Notes under the pieces: generated by a model
Database searches by the model: none
What the model was told of the DNA's origin: nothing
The model's input: the letters and a program-made list of their open reading frames with translations, nothing else
DNA from: Nakamurella flava
GTDB lineage: Bacteria; Actinomycetota; Actinomycetes; Mycobacteriales; Nakamurellaceae
NCBI RefSeq assembly: GCF_005298075.1
Contig: NZ_SZZH01000003.1
Span: 806,001-870,000, forward strand
Length of the DNA: 64,000 nt
Direction of reading: 5' to 3'
Translations under genes and position numbers: made by a program
Shown: in pieces, positions 19,029 through 28,135 of the stretch
Position numbering within the stretch: position 1 is the first letter of the stretch
Layout of the letters: every line of letters begins with the position of its first letter

Positions 19029-19430
19029 ATGCGACTGGTCCTGAACCTCATCTGGGTGGTGCTCTGCGGGCTGTGGATGTCGATCGGCTACCTGCTGGCC
19101 GGGATCGTGTGCTGCATTCTGATCATTACGATCCCATTCGGCCTAGCGTCATTCCGCATCGCTCTGTTCGCCCTCTGGCCGTTCGGCCGAACGGTGGTCC
19201 GCCGCCCGGATGCCGGAGCCCCCTCGGCGGTCGGCAACGTCATCTGGTTCCTCTTCGCCGGCCTGTGGCTGGCTATCGGACATGTCGTGACCGGCATCGC
19301 CCTGGCCATCACGATCATCGGCATCCCGTTGGCGCTGGCCAACTTCAAGCTGATCCCGATCTCCCTGTTGCCCCTCGGTTGCGAGATCGTGGCCCTGCCG
19401 GACGCCCGGGCCCTGCGCACCGTCGCCTGA
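19029..19430 (+). CDS. YccF-domain inner membrane protein
   Basis: A 133-residue protein with two YccF repeats: each has a hydrophobic hairpin and a short amphipathic end. The first is NLIWVVLCGLWMSIGYLLAG with IITIPFGLASFRIA; the second is VIWFLFAGLWLAIGHVVTG with IIGIPLALANFKL. YccF proteins have no established biochemical function. Two ATGs compete, 19023 and 19029; I prefer 19029 since homology starts with MRLVLN and a -10-like TACGTT precedes it at leaderless distance. It diverges from the CAP gene. Confidence 0.82.
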   Translation: MRLVLNLIWVVLCGLWMSIGYLLAGIVCCILIITIPFGLASFRIALFALWPFGRTVVRRPDAGAPSAVGNVIWFLFAGLWLAIGHVVTGIALAITIIGIPLALANFKLIPISLLPLGCEIVALPDARALRTVA

Positions 19431-19469
19431 TCGACGGGTGACCCCGCCCGACCACTACCCTGGGCGACC

Positions 19470-20069
19470 ATGAGCGGGGAGCTGCGTGAACCCAGCGGCG
19501 GGGCGGGCGCCGAGCGTCCGGCCGACGGCGCCCCCCGGTCCCGGTCGGGGCGGTTCCCGTCCCCCCGCAGTGGCCGCTCGCGCTGGCGCCGCCGCCGTGG
19601 CGGCCCGGTCCAGGACCCGGCCGTCGAGGTGGCCGCCCGGCGGGACCGGCACGGCCGCGGCCCCCGGACGCCGCTGATCCCGGCCGGTCTGCCGGGGGCC
19701 CGCACCCGGGCCGAACAGTTCGACGAGGCCGTGCTCGAGGCGGTCGCCGACCTGGAGGGCCGCTGGCCCGGCCAGCTCGACGCGCTCGAGTTCGCGGTCG
19801 ACGAGGTCCCGACCGTGCCGGCCGACGGGCCCGAACCACCGGCCGACGATGTGGTGGTCGACGTCGGCGTGCCGCTCAGCCGGTTCCTGCCCGCCGGGGT
19901 CGACCATCGGGGCCGTCCGACCAAGGCGCGGGTCGTGGTCTACCGGCGCCCGTTGGAGGCTCGCTCGGCGGACAGCGGCGATCTGGTCGACCTGGTCACC
20001 GAGGTGCTCGTCGAGCAGTTGGAAGCGGTGCTCGGCCCGGACGACGCCGACCCGGACGACGGTCGCTGA
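19470..20069 (+). CDS. Metallopeptidase-family (Rv3259-like) protein without HExxH
   Basis: The first 60 residues are Arg/Pro/Ser-rich and probably disordered. Residues from about 75 resemble the zincin-like family that neighbours DUF3499 and manB in actinobacteria, with EQFDEAVLEAVADLE, LDALEFAVDEVP, and VYRRPLEAR. In true family peptidases the final helix carries HExxH; here the aligned helix reads LVTEVLVEQLEAVLG, so zinc binding and catalysis are unlikely. Function is unknown. Conserved position between whiB2 and DUF3499 suggests a core actinobacterial role. Confidence 0.75.
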   Translation: MSGELREPSGGAGAERPADGAPRSRSGRFPSPRSGRSRWRRRRGGPVQDPAVEVAARRDRHGRGPRTPLIPAGLPGARTRAEQFDEAVLEAVADLEGRWPGQLDALEFAVDEVPTVPADGPEPPADDVVVDVGVPLSRFLPAGVDHRGRPTKARVVVYRRPLEARSADSGDLVDLVTEVLVEQLEAVLGPDDADPDDGR

Positions 20070-20134
20070 CCGGTTCCCGGCGCGCGCGGCGTGCCTCCCG
20101 GGCCGACCGCCCTCCGCGGGGTTATCGTGCCGCG

Positions 20135-20491
20135 GTGGCGAGACTGCGGCGTTGTTCCCGGACCGGATGCACCAACCCTGCGGTCGCCACCCTGACGTTC
20201 GCCTACGCCGACTCGACCGCGGTCGTCGGTCCGTTGGCCACCGCGGCCGAGCCGCACTCCTACGACCTGTGCTCCTCGCACGCGTTAAACCTCACGGCTC
20301 CGCGTGGCTGGGAGGTCGTCCGGCCGGACGGCGAGCTGCCCGACGACACCGGGCACACCGACGACCTGGAGGCGCTGGCCAACGCGGTCCGCGAGGCCGG
20401 CCGGGTCGAACGGCCCGCGGCGGAAGCGCCGGCCGGTGGGGGCGCCACCGGACGTCGTGGTCACCTGCGCGTGCTGCGCGACGACAGCTGA
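20135..20491 (+). CDS. DUF3499 family protein
   Basis: The 118-residue product matches the actinobacteria-specific DUF3499 family: RRCSRTGCTNPAVATLTFAY at residues 5-24, then AEPHSYDLCSSHALNLTAP. CxxxxC and CxxH suggest a zinc ribbon. The C-terminal third is low-complexity. No function is known. It occurs between whiB2 and manB in many actinobacteria, as in Mycobacterium (Rv3258c). GTG 20135 is chosen because homology begins with MARLRRC. Confidence 0.88.
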   Translation: MARLRRCSRTGCTNPAVATLTFAYADSTAVVGPLATAAEPHSYDLCSSHALNLTAPRGWEVVRPDGELPDDTGHTDDLEALANAVREAGRVERPAAEAPAGGGATGRRGHLRVLRDDS

Positions 20492-20581
20492 CGGCTGCGG
20501 CGAGCCGCATCACACCACCGTCGTCCCCGGCGCCGGTCGGGTGGGCCGGGTCCGCCGGTAGAGTCCTGCACGCGAGACTTT

Positions 20582-20610
20582 CGGTCACCATCACATACGT
20601 TCAGTGACCG
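20582..20610 (+). promoter_or_regulatory. Inverted repeat around a -10-like box upstream of manB
   Basis: CGGTCAC at 20582-20588 and GTGACCG at 20604-20610 form a perfect 7-bp inverted repeat. TACGTT at 20596-20601, a possible -10, lies in the 15-base spacer. An operator overlapping the manB promoter is possible; it could also fold as an RNA hairpin in a longer transcript. Confidence 0.35.
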
Positions 20611-20697
20611 TTTCAGACTTCGAGCCGCACCGTCCGGTGCGTTCGACCATCGGCGCGGGGCGGACGCTTCGCGGCACGCGGATCCAGGGAGTGCGGC

Positions 20698-22107
20698 GTG
20701 GGCGTTTCGGTACGCGATGACGAGACGGGCGGGGCCGCCCCGCGGCTGTCGGAGTTCGTCAAGGCCTACGACGTCCGCGGACTGGTCGGCTCGCAGCTGA
20801 CCTCCGACGTCGCCCGGGCCATCGGCAACGCCTTCGCCGTCCAGCTCGCCGAACGGGACGCCACCTCGGTGGTCGTGGCGTACGACATGCGCGACTCCTC
20901 GCCCGAGTTGGCCGGCGCCTTCGCCGAGGGGGTCACCACGGCCGGCCTGGACGTCGTCATGGCCGGGCTCGGGTCGACCGATCTGCTCTACTTCGCCTCC
21001 GGTCACCTGGATATGCCCGGGGCCATGTTCACGGCCTCTCACAACCCCGCCCGCTACAACGGCATCAAGATGTGCTTCGCCGGTGCGCAGCCGATCAGCC
21101 TGGACACCGGGCTGGCCCGCGTCCGCGACGAGGCCCAGGCCGTCCTGGACGGCGAGGCCCAGCCGGTCGTCGCCGCCACCCCGGGCACGGTCAGCGAGCG
21201 ATCGTTGGTCGCCGAGTACGCCGACTACCTGAAGTCGCTGGTCGACCTCACCGGGATCCGCCCGCTGCACGTCGTCGTCGACGCCGGTAACGGGATGGCC
21301 GGCTACACCGTGCCCGCCGTGCTGGGCGATCTGCCGCTGACCATCGACGCGATGTACTTCGAGCTCGACGGCTCCTTCCCCAACCACGAGGCCAACCCGC
21401 TGGAGCCGGCCAACCTGGTCGACCTGCAGGCCGAGGTCCGCCGGGTCGGGGCCGACATCGGCCTGGCGTTCGACGGGGACGCCGACCGCTGCTTCGTCGT
21501 CGACGAGCGGGGCGAGCCGGTGTCGCCCAGCGCGATCACCGCCCTGGTGGCCACCCGCGAGCTGGCGAAGGCCCCCGGGGCGTCCATCCTCTACAACCTG
21601 ATCTCCTCCCGGGCCGTCCCCGAGATCGTCGGCGAGAACGGCGGCCAGGCCATCCGCACCCGGGTCGGTCACTCCTTCATCAAGGCCGAGATGGCCCGGA
21701 CCGGCGCGGTGTTCGGCGGCGAGCACTCCGCCCACTACTACTTCGCCAACTTCTTCAACGCCGACACGGGGATGCTCGCGGCCCTGCACGTCCTGGCCGC
21801 GCTGGGGGAGCAGGACGGCCCGCTCTCGGACCTGGTCGCCGCGTACTCCCGGTACGCCGCGTCGGGCGAGATCAACTCGACCGTGCCCGACGCTTCGATC
21901 AAGCTCGACCAGATCCGGGCGTGGGCGGCCGACCACGACGCCGAGGTCGACGAACTCGACGGCATCACGGTCACCCTGCCCGACGGTGGCTGGTTCAACG
22001 TCCGGGCCAGCAACACCGAACCACTTCTCCGCCTGAACGTCGAGGCGGCCGACGAGCCGGCCATGGGGGCCCTGCGGGACGAGATCCTCGGTCTGATCCG
22101 GTCCTGA
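20698..22107 (+). CDS. manB: Phosphomannomutase
   Basis: The 469-residue enzyme interconverts mannose-6-phosphate and mannose-1-phosphate. FTASHNPARYNGIKMC near residue 112 contains the phosphoserine loop, FDGDADRCF near 259 the metal-binding loop, and GGEHSAHYYF near 340 the sugar-specificity loop; RASNTEPLLRLNVEA is the phosphate-binding region. All catalytic positions are kept. GTG 20698 gives a start close to the family N terminus (LSEFVKAYDVRGLVG). It supplies ManC and receives from ManA, both in the window. A hairpin follows its stop. Confidence 0.95.
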   Translation: MGVSVRDDETGGAAPRLSEFVKAYDVRGLVGSQLTSDVARAIGNAFAVQLAERDATSVVVAYDMRDSSPELAGAFAEGVTTAGLDVVMAGLGSTDLLYFASGHLDMPGAMFTASHNPARYNGIKMCFAGAQPISLDTGLARVRDEAQAVLDGEAQPVVAATPGTVSERSLVAEYADYLKSLVDLTGIRPLHVVVDAGNGMAGYTVPAVLGDLPLTIDAMYFELDGSFPNHEANPLEPANLVDLQAEVRRVGADIGLAFDGDADRCFVVDERGEPVSPSAITALVATRELAKAPGASILYNLISSRAVPEIVGENGGQAIRTRVGHSFIKAEMARTGAVFGGEHSAHYYFANFFNADTGMLAALHVLAALGEQDGPLSDLVAAYSRYAASGEINSTVPDASIKLDQIRAWAADHDAEVDELDGITVTLPDGGWFNVRASNTEPLLRLNVEAADEPAMGALRDEILGLIRS

Positions 22108-22126
22108 CCCGCGACGGCAGACCCGT

Positions 22127-22155
22127 GTCCCGACCCGACTGAAACGGGTCGGGAC
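22127..22155 (+). terminator. Hairpin after manB
   Basis: An 11-bp perfect stem (22127-22137 with 22145-22155) and a 7-base loop starts 19 bases after the stop. No U-tract. Confidence 0.5.
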
Positions 22156-22228
22156 CGGGAACACCCTCGGTGCCCTACGGGTCCGAACGGGTCCGGTTGG
22201 ACCCGCTTCTGTGACAAGGTGGTCGGCG

Positions 22229-22483
22229 ATGACCAGCACCCCGCACTCCGCTTCCCCGGCGGCGAGCCCGGCGGCTCTCGACCCGCGCCTGCTCGCCGTC
22301 CTGGCCTGCCCCACGCCCCACCGGGCGGCGCTGCGACCGGGCCGACCCGGGTCGCCCGCGCCCGCCGACGCCGCGACGTCCCTGTTCTGCCCGGAATGCC
22401 ACCGGGTGTTCCCGGTCCGGGACGGCATCCCGGTCCTGCTGCTCGACGAGGCCGAACCACCGGACGGACCGGTCTCGTCGTGA
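22229..22483 (+). CDS. Trm112-like zinc-ribbon protein
   Basis: A short 84-residue protein. LLAVLACPTPHRAAL, then LFCPECHRVFPVRDGIPVLLLDEA matches the Trm112/UPF0434 family, in which small zinc ribbons support methyltransferases or act alone. The usual first CxxC is replaced by CPTPH here. ATG 22229 is preferred over GTG 22211 because AAGGTGG precedes it. It overlaps the next gene as GTGA. The manB-Trm112-TobH-manA order is typical of actinobacteria; a link to mannose metabolism is only by context. Confidence 0.82.
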   Translation: MTSTPHSASPAASPAALDPRLLAVLACPTPHRAALRPGRPGSPAPADAATSLFCPECHRVFPVRDGIPVLLLDEAEPPDGPVSS

Positions 22484-23796
22484 CCGGTCCGCAGGGTCTG
22501 CACGACATCGCCCGGCGCCCCTGGGACGTGGGTTCGGACCTACTGCCCGCGGCCGCCCTGGCTGGTGCGCAGGTCCGGGCGGTCGCCGACCAGCTGTCCC
22601 GTCTGCCGTCGCTCGACCGGCCCCGCGCGCTCGTCGTCGTCGGTTCCGGCGCGCCCGCCGCGGTCGCCCTGCTCACTGCGGTCATCGGCCCGGGCTGCCC
22701 CGTCCCGATCGTCGCCGCCCCGTCCCTGCCGCCTTGGGTCGGCCCGCTGGATGTCGTCGTGGTGCTGGCGACCACGGTCGACGACCACGCCGCCGCCGAG
22801 GCGCTGGCCGTGGCCGTCCGTCGGGGTGCCTCCGTGATCACCCGCTGCGCCGCGGACGGGCCGGTGCCGGCGATGGCCGGTCGGGCCGGGACCGGTGTGC
22901 TGGTCCCGACGATCGCGGTCCCCGAGGCGCTGGCCGCCGCCGGGCGTCTCGCCCTGCTGGTCGGCGTCGCGGGCGCGGCGGGCCTGCTGCCGGCCGTGGA
23001 CGTCTCCCCGGCCGCGCTGGCCGACCTGGCCGACCAGGTCGACGGCATCGCCGTCGCCTGCCATCCGAACACCGACTTCTTCGTCAACCCGGCCCTGCTG
23101 CTGGCCGAACACGTCCTCGGTGGCCCACCGGTGTTCATCGGCCTGGACCCGGTGGGCGACGCCGTCGCCGAACACGCCGTGCTGGCCTTCGCCGCACTGG
23201 GCGGGCGGCCGGTGACGGCACTGCGTTCGACCGACGTGCCGGCGGCGGCCCCGCTGGTGGCCCGGATGGCGGCCGGGTCGGCCGACCTGTTCGCTGATCC
23301 GTTCGCCGACGACGAACCGGACTGGGCCGACCCGGCCGACCGGGCAGCCGTCGTGCTCGTCGGCACCCCGGACGCCGTGTCGGGGGAGCTGCTGGGAGGC
23401 CCGGGACCGACCGGTCGCCCACCGCTGGCCCCGGACGCCCTGCCCCGGGCGCTCCGGCTGGGCGCGGACGAGGTCGCCGTCCCCGGTCGACCGGACGACG
23501 ATCCGTTCGCGGCGCCGGCCGCGCTGCCGGGCTCGGGAAGGGCCGCCGGTCCCCGGTCGCCGGTGCAGCACCGTCTCGCCGCCCTGCTGGACCTCCTGGC
23601 CCGGGTCGACTTCGCCGCCGTCTACACCGGCCTGGTCACCGGGGCCCGTCCGCCGTCCGACGCGCCGGAGGGCCTGGGCCCGGCCGGGGCGGCCCTGTTC
23701 CGCCCGGTGGTCACCGCCGGGGCCCGTCTGGAGGGTCCGCCGGGGGACCGGTCGGGCACGGTATCGGGCGCGGAGTGGCCGCCTCGCTGGTCCTGA
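22480..23796 (+). CDS. SIS-domain (TobH/Rv3256c-like) sugar isomerase homologue
   Basis: The 438-residue protein begins near LHDIARRPWDVGSDLL, and VVVGSGAPAAVALLTAV resembles the phosphosugar-binding start of a SIS domain. DVVVVLATTVDDHAAAEALAVAVRRGASVI is the second strand-helix unit. It sits exactly where mycobacteria encode the TobH-like Rv3256c, between manB and manA. Such proteins resemble bifunctional phosphoglucose/phosphomannose isomerases, but catalytic residues are not clearly recognisable, so activity is uncertain. Translation is coupled to the Trm112-like gene by GTGA. Confidence 0.78.
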   Translation: MTGPQGLHDIARRPWDVGSDLLPAAALAGAQVRAVADQLSRLPSLDRPRALVVVGSGAPAAVALLTAVIGPGCPVPIVAAPSLPPWVGPLDVVVVLATTVDDHAAAEALAVAVRRGASVITRCAADGPVPAMAGRAGTGVLVPTIAVPEALAAAGRLALLVGVAGAAGLLPAVDVSPAALADLADQVDGIAVACHPNTDFFVNPALLLAEHVLGGPPVFIGLDPVGDAVAEHAVLAFAALGGRPVTALRSTDVPAAAPLVARMAAGSADLFADPFADDEPDWADPADRAAVVLVGTPDAVSGELLGGPGPTGRPPLAPDALPRALRLGADEVAVPGRPDDDPFAAPAALPGSGRAAGPRSPVQHRLAALLDLLARVDFAAVYTGLVTGARPPSDAPEGLGPAGAALFRPVVTAGARLEGPPGDRSGTVSGAEWPPRWS

Positions 23797-23919
23797 CCCA
23801 CGGTCACCGCTCATCGGCGGCGGTGGACCGCAGATCGAGGTCCGAACGCCGCGGTGCGGCATCATCGTCAGCAGGGGGAATGGAGAAATGGAGCACATGA
23901 AGACCCGGGAGGGCGTCTC

Positions 23920-25152
23920 GTGGACGTGATGCACAACCGGATCCGGCCGTACGCGTGGGGGTCGCGCACGACCATCGCCGAACTGCTGGGCGAGCCGTCA
24001 CCCTCGGCGCATCCGCAGGCCGAGCTCTGGGTCGGGGCCCACCCGGCGGACTCGTCGACCGTCGTCGGCCCGGACGGGGAACGGGCACTGGTCGACGTCG
24101 TCGCCGACGACCCGGAAGCCGCCCTGGGCGGTCGGGTCCGCAAGCATCTGGGCGATCGGCTGCCGTTCCTGCTCAAGGTGCTGGCCGCGGCCGAGCCGTT
24201 GTCGCTGCAGGCGCACCCGTCGGCCGATCAGGCCGCCCGCGGTTTCGCCGCCGAGGAGGACGCCGGCATCCCGCGCTCGTCGCCGAACCGGAACTACAAG
24301 GACAGCTCGCACAAGCCGGAGCTGGTCTACGCCCTGACCGAGTTCCGGGCGCTGTGCGGGTTCCGCGACCCGGCCCACACCGTCGAGATCCTGCAGGAGC
24401 TGGGGTCGCCACGGCTGGAGCACTACCTGGGCCTGTTGTCCGGTCAACCGGACGCCGGCGGCATCCGGGCGTTCTTCTCGGTCGGCATCACGTTGCCGTC
24501 CAGTGCCCTGGATCCGCTGCTGTCCGACGTGCTGGCCTGCTGTGTCGACCGGGTGCGGGAAGGGTCGCGGTTCGCCGACGAGTACCGGACCACCCTGGAG
24601 CTGGGCGAGCGGTACCCGGGGGATCCGGGGGTGCTCGCCAGCCTGCTGATGAACCACGTGACCCTGCGTCCGGGGCAGGCGCTGTCCCTGCCGGCCGGCA
24701 ACCTGCACGCCTACCTGTCCGGGGCCGCCATCGAGATCATGGCCAACTCCGACAACGTGCTGCGGGGCGGACTCACCCCCAAGCACGTCGACGTCCCGGA
24801 ACTGATGCGGGTCCTGGACTTCGCGCCGGTCGCCGTCCCGCTCCAGGACGGCGAGCCCGGCGACGTGCCGGACGAGGTCGTCTTCGCGACCCCGTTCCCC
24901 GAGTTCCGGTTGTCGCGTCTGGACCTCGGCGACGAACCGCGGACGCTGCACCACGACGGCCCGCAGGTGCTGCTGGTCTTCGAGGGCGAGTTGCGCGTCG
25001 AACGCGTGCCCGATGGGGCAGACGCGGCCGGGGGGGGCGAGGCCCTGACGGTGCCCCGCGGCCGGTCGGTGTGGGTCGCCGCGGCCGACGGGCCGATCCG
25101 GGTCAGCGGGCCGGCCACCGTGTTCCGGGCCCGGGACGGTCTGTCCGACTGA
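23920..25152 (+). CDS. manA: Mannose-6-phosphate isomerase, type I
   Basis: ManA converts fructose-6-phosphate to mannose-6-phosphate, the first step to GDP-mannose. The protein of about 410 residues has IRPYAWGSRTTIAELLG, AELWVGAHP, LKVLAAAEPLSLQAHPS with the zinc-binding Gln and His, KPELVYALTEF with the zinc-binding Glu, and PAGNLHAYLSG followed by NSDNVLRGGLTPKHVD. GTG 23920 is preferred as GGAGGG lies about six bases before it; ATG 23929 is an alternative. A run of eight G residues at 25030-25037 sits in frame near the C terminus. Confidence 0.94.
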   Translation: MDVMHNRIRPYAWGSRTTIAELLGEPSPSAHPQAELWVGAHPADSSTVVGPDGERALVDVVADDPEAALGGRVRKHLGDRLPFLLKVLAAAEPLSLQAHPSADQAARGFAAEEDAGIPRSSPNRNYKDSSHKPELVYALTEFRALCGFRDPAHTVEILQELGSPRLEHYLGLLSGQPDAGGIRAFFSVGITLPSSALDPLLSDVLACCVDRVREGSRFADEYRTTLELGERYPGDPGVLASLLMNHVTLRPGQALSLPAGNLHAYLSGAAIEIMANSDNVLRGGLTPKHVDVPELMRVLDFAPVAVPLQDGEPGDVPDEVVFATPFPEFRLSRLDLGDEPRTLHHDGPQVLLVFEGELRVERVPDGADAAGGGEALTVPRGRSVWVAAADGPIRVSGPATVFRARDGLSD

Positions 25153-25267
25153 CCTGCTCGCGGTGCGTCATCGCCGTGTCCCGGGGAATGGTGGGGGTCG
25201 GGTGGGTGAACATCGACCGGCCTGTAGGAGGATCGCTCCCGACGTTCCCCGGGGCAGAGGAGACCGC

Positions 25268-26782
25268 GTGTCCATCTGGCGCACCAAGTCCATCGAGCAG
25301 TCGATCCAGGACACCGACGAGCCGGGGCACCGGCTCCGGCGCTCGTTGAGCGCCTGGGACCTGACGATCTTCGGCGTCGCCGTCGTCATCGGCGCGGGCA
25401 TCTTCACCCTGACGGCCCGGGTGGCCGCGACCACCGCGGGACCGGCGGTGTCGCTGTCGTTCGTCATCGCGGCCGTCGCGTGCGGCCTGGCGGCGATGTG
25501 TTACGCCGAGTTCGCCAGCACCGTCCCGGTCGCGGGGTCGGCCTACACGTTCTCGTACGCCACGCTCGGCGAGCTGGTCGCCTGGATCATTGGCTGGGAC
25601 CTGGTCCTGGAGTTCGCCCTGGGGTCCGCCGTGGTGGCCAAGGGCTGGTCGTTGTACCTGGGCAACCTGTTCGAGCAGTTCGGTGGGTCGTTGTCCTCGA
25701 CCGTCGACCTCGGATTCACCACGTTCGACTGGGGCGCCGTCCTGATCGTCGCCGTCGTCACCCTGCTGCTGGTGTCCGGAACGAAGCTGTCGGCCCGGGC
25801 CAACGCGATCATCACCGCCATCAAGGTCGCGGTCGTGCTGCTCGTCATCGTCGTCGGGTTCCTGCACTTCAACCCGGCGAACCTGTCGCCGTTCATCCCG
25901 CCGGCCGTGCCGGCGCCGGCCGAGGACCCGACCCCCGCCCTGCAGCAGCCGCTGTTCCAGTTGCTGACCGGGAACGCGGGCACCAGCTTCGGCTGGTTCG
26001 GTCTGCTCGCCGCCGCGTCGCTGGTGTTCTTCGCCTTCATCGGTTTCGACGTGGTGGCGACCGCCGCGGAGGAGACCCGGAACCCGAAGAAGGACCTGCC
26101 GCGCGGCATCCTCGGCTCGCTCGTCATCGTGACCGTGCTGTACGTGCTGGTCACGCTGGCCCTCACCGGGATGGTGCCGTACACCGAGCTGCCGGGCGAC
26201 CAGGCCACCCTGGCCAGCGCCTTCTCCCTGATCGGCGTCGACTGGGCGGCCAAGGTGATCGCCGTCGGCGCCATCGCGGGCCTGACGACCGTGGTCCTCG
26301 TGCTGATCCTCGGTCAGAGCCGGGTGATCTTCGCCATGAGCCGCGACGGGCTGCTGCCCCGCGGACTGGCCCAGGTCAGCGACAAGACCGGCACCCCGGC
26401 GCGGATCACCCTGGGGGTGGGCGCCGTGGTCGCACTCGTGGCCGGGTTCGTCGACATCGGTGTCCTCGAGGAGATGGTCAACGTCGGCACGCTGTTCGCC
26501 TTCGTGCTCGTCTCCATCGGCGTCATCGTGCTGCGCCGCACCCGACCGGACCTCGAACGTTCCTTCAAGGTCCCGTTCGTCCCGGTGCTGCCGATCCTCG
26601 CGGTGCTGGCCTGCCTGTGGCTGATGGTCAACCTGACCGCGGAGACCTGGATCCGGTTCCTGGTCTGGATGGTGATCGGCTTCGCCGTCTACTACTTCTA
26701 CGGACGCAAGCACTCGGTGCTCGGCCGACGGTCCGCCCAGGAGAGCCGGGCCGCTGCTGCCGACCCCCGTGACAAGCCCTGA
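25268..26782 (+). CDS. APC-superfamily amino-acid permease (cationic amino-acid transporter type)
   Basis: A 504-residue membrane protein with about 12 to 14 hydrophobic segments. GVAVVIGAGIFTLTA is the consensus TM1 of APC transporters, CYAEFASTVPVAGSAYTFSYATLGE the TM2-TM3 region, and FFAFIGFDVVATAAEETRNPKKDLPRGI the loop after TM6, typical of the CAT family. It likely imports amino acids with protons; substrate is not defined. GTG 25268 is chosen with GGGGCAGAGGAGA upstream. It is unrelated to its neighbours in pathway. Confidence 0.88.
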   Translation: MSIWRTKSIEQSIQDTDEPGHRLRRSLSAWDLTIFGVAVVIGAGIFTLTARVAATTAGPAVSLSFVIAAVACGLAAMCYAEFASTVPVAGSAYTFSYATLGELVAWIIGWDLVLEFALGSAVVAKGWSLYLGNLFEQFGGSLSSTVDLGFTTFDWGAVLIVAVVTLLLVSGTKLSARANAIITAIKVAVVLLVIVVGFLHFNPANLSPFIPPAVPAPAEDPTPALQQPLFQLLTGNAGTSFGWFGLLAAASLVFFAFIGFDVVATAAEETRNPKKDLPRGILGSLVIVTVLYVLVTLALTGMVPYTELPGDQATLASAFSLIGVDWAAKVIAVGAIAGLTTVVLVLILGQSRVIFAMSRDGLLPRGLAQVSDKTGTPARITLGVGAVVALVAGFVDIGVLEEMVNVGTLFAFVLVSIGVIVLRRTRPDLERSFKVPFVPVLPILAVLACLWLMVNLTAETWIRFLVWMVIGFAVYYFYGRKHSVLGRRSAQESRAAAADPRDKP

Positions 26783-26794
26783 CGACGGTCGCCG

Positions 26795-26819
26795 GGGCGG
26801 GTCGGCCGACGGCTCGCCC
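26795..26819 (+). terminator. Possible terminator after permease
   Basis: A 10-bp stem with two wobble pairs (26795-26804 with 26810-26819) and loop GCCGA begins 13 bases after the stop. It would separate the permease from mihF. Confidence 0.4.
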
Positions 26820-26828
26820 AGCCCGAGG

Positions 26829-26858
26829 TTTGCCGCCACGGTCGCCCCTGGGTAGGTT
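26829..26858 (+). promoter_or_regulatory. Candidate promoter of the mihF-gmk-rpoZ operon
   Basis: TTTGCC at 26829-26834 and TAGGTT at 26853-26858 are 18 bases apart, with a leader of about 170 bases to mihF. Moderate match only. Confidence 0.3.
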
Positions 26859-27037
26859 CGGAGCCGGATCGGGTGGCACTGCCACCAGCGGTGGGTCCTC
26901 CTCCGGTGACCAGCTCCGATGCCGCCCGCCTGGCGCGGCGGGACGGCCGGCACGCCGGTGCCGTGACCGACACACGCCGACCCGATCGACCTTTCCCATC
27001 TGTTTGCACAGCCCTGACCCACGAAGTGAGGCCTGAC

Positions 27038-27352
27038 GTGGCACTGCCCCAACTGACCGACGAGCAGCGTGCTGCGGCCCTGGAGAAGGCCGCCGCCGCC
27101 CGTCGTGCCCGTGCCGAGCTCAAGGAGCGGCTCAAGCGCGGCGGCACGTCCCTCAAGCAGGTCCTCGCCGACGCCGAGTCGGACGAGGCGCTGGCCAAGT
27201 TGAAGGTCTCGGCCCTGCTCGAGGCGCTGCCCGGGGTCGGCAAGGTCCGCGCCGCCCAGCTGATGGAGCAGTTCGAGATCGCCCCCAGCCGTCGGGTGCG
27301 CGGACTGGGCGAGCGTCAGCGTCAGGCCCTGCTCAACGAGTTCGGTTTCTGA
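27038..27352 (+). CDS. mihF: Integration host factor, actinobacterial type
   Basis: A 104-residue nucleoid protein. A basic helical N terminus ([22 protein letters not shown]) precedes the H2TH-like part [31 protein letters not shown], whose LPGVGK hairpin binds DNA. mIHF bends DNA and is essential in mycobacteria, where it also supports phage integration; it is unrelated to E. coli IHF. GTG 27038 is set by homology and by GAAGTGAGG upstream. The order mihF-gmk-rpoZ-coaBC-metK is conserved in actinobacteria. Confidence 0.94.
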   Translation: MALPQLTDEQRAAALEKAAAARRARAELKERLKRGGTSLKQVLADAESDEALAKLKVSALLEALPGVGKVRAAQLMEQFEIAPSRRVRGLGERQRQALLNEFGF

Positions 27353-27372
27353 GCGACACCGACGCTCGGCCG

Positions 27373-27951
27373 GTGACCGGGGGAACCGTGCGGCGTGGTC
27401 GTCTGTTCGTGCTGTCCGGCCCCTCCGGGGTCGGCAAGAGCACCGTGCTGCAGCGGATCCGGGTGCGGTGCCCGCAGCTGTGGTACTCGGTGTCGGCCAC
27501 GACCCGGACGCAGCGGCCGGGCGAACGGCCCGGGGTCGACTACTTCTTCGTCACCGCGCAGGAGTTCGCGGAGCTGATCGAGCGGCAGGAGCTACTCGAG
27601 TACGCGCAGTTCGCGGGCAACTACTACGGCACGCCCCAGGGCCCGGTGGAGGAGCGGTTGGCCGCCGGAACGGACGTGCTCCTGGAAATCGAGGTCCAGG
27701 GCGCCCGGCAGGTGCGCTCGTCGCCGCGGCTGGGCGCTGAGGCGGTGCTGGTGTTCCTGGCTCCGCCGTCGTTCGAGGAACTGGCCCGGCGGCTGATCGG
27801 TCGGGGCACCGAGGACGAGCAGACCCAGGAGCGCCGGCTCACCGCGGCCCGGGCCGAGCTCGCCGCCGAGGCGGAGTTCGACCACACGATCGTGAACACG
27901 GACGTCGATGCCGCGGTCGACGGGTTGATACGATTGCTGGCTGAGTCGTGA
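27373..27951 (+). CDS. gmk: Guanylate kinase
   Basis: Gmk phosphorylates GMP to GDP with [16 protein letters not shown] near residue 14 is the P-loop, [20 protein letters not shown] the GMP-binding domain, and [14 protein letters not shown] the following segment with the conserved Tyr. Length of 192 residues is normal. GTG at 27373 gives the family-like start, although GTG at 27385 is possible. It is 20 bp from mihF and likely co-transcribed. Confidence 0.95.
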   Translation: MTGGTVRRGRLFVLSGPSGVGKSTVLQRIRVRCPQLWYSVSATTRTQRPGERPGVDYFFVTAQEFAELIERQELLEYAQFAGNYYGTPQGPVEERLAAGTDVLLEIEVQGARQVRSSPRLGAEAVLVFLAPPSFEELARRLIGRGTEDEQTQERRLTAARAELAAEAEFDHTIVNTDVDAAVDGLIRLLAES

Positions 27952-28135
27952 GTCGGCTCGCCGTTCCGTGCTGCGCGTGACCATCGGCATGCTCCTTCGC
28001 GAGCCGCCACCGGCCGCCGGCGTCGGCCCGTCCGTTCCACTCACGCCGCGACTCGCCCGCCGTCGGGTCCGCCCGTCTGCCGGGCGTTCCGCGCGGCATC
28101 AGAAGCATCACCCCCTGCTGTGAGGAGCCCGTGCG

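Noticed and set aside
22540-23934. 464-codon reverse-strand frame opposite the TobH-like gene
   Set aside because: Its composition (Arg/Gly/Pro/His) is that of an antisense shadow; the plus strand codes a SIS-type protein in a conserved gene order.
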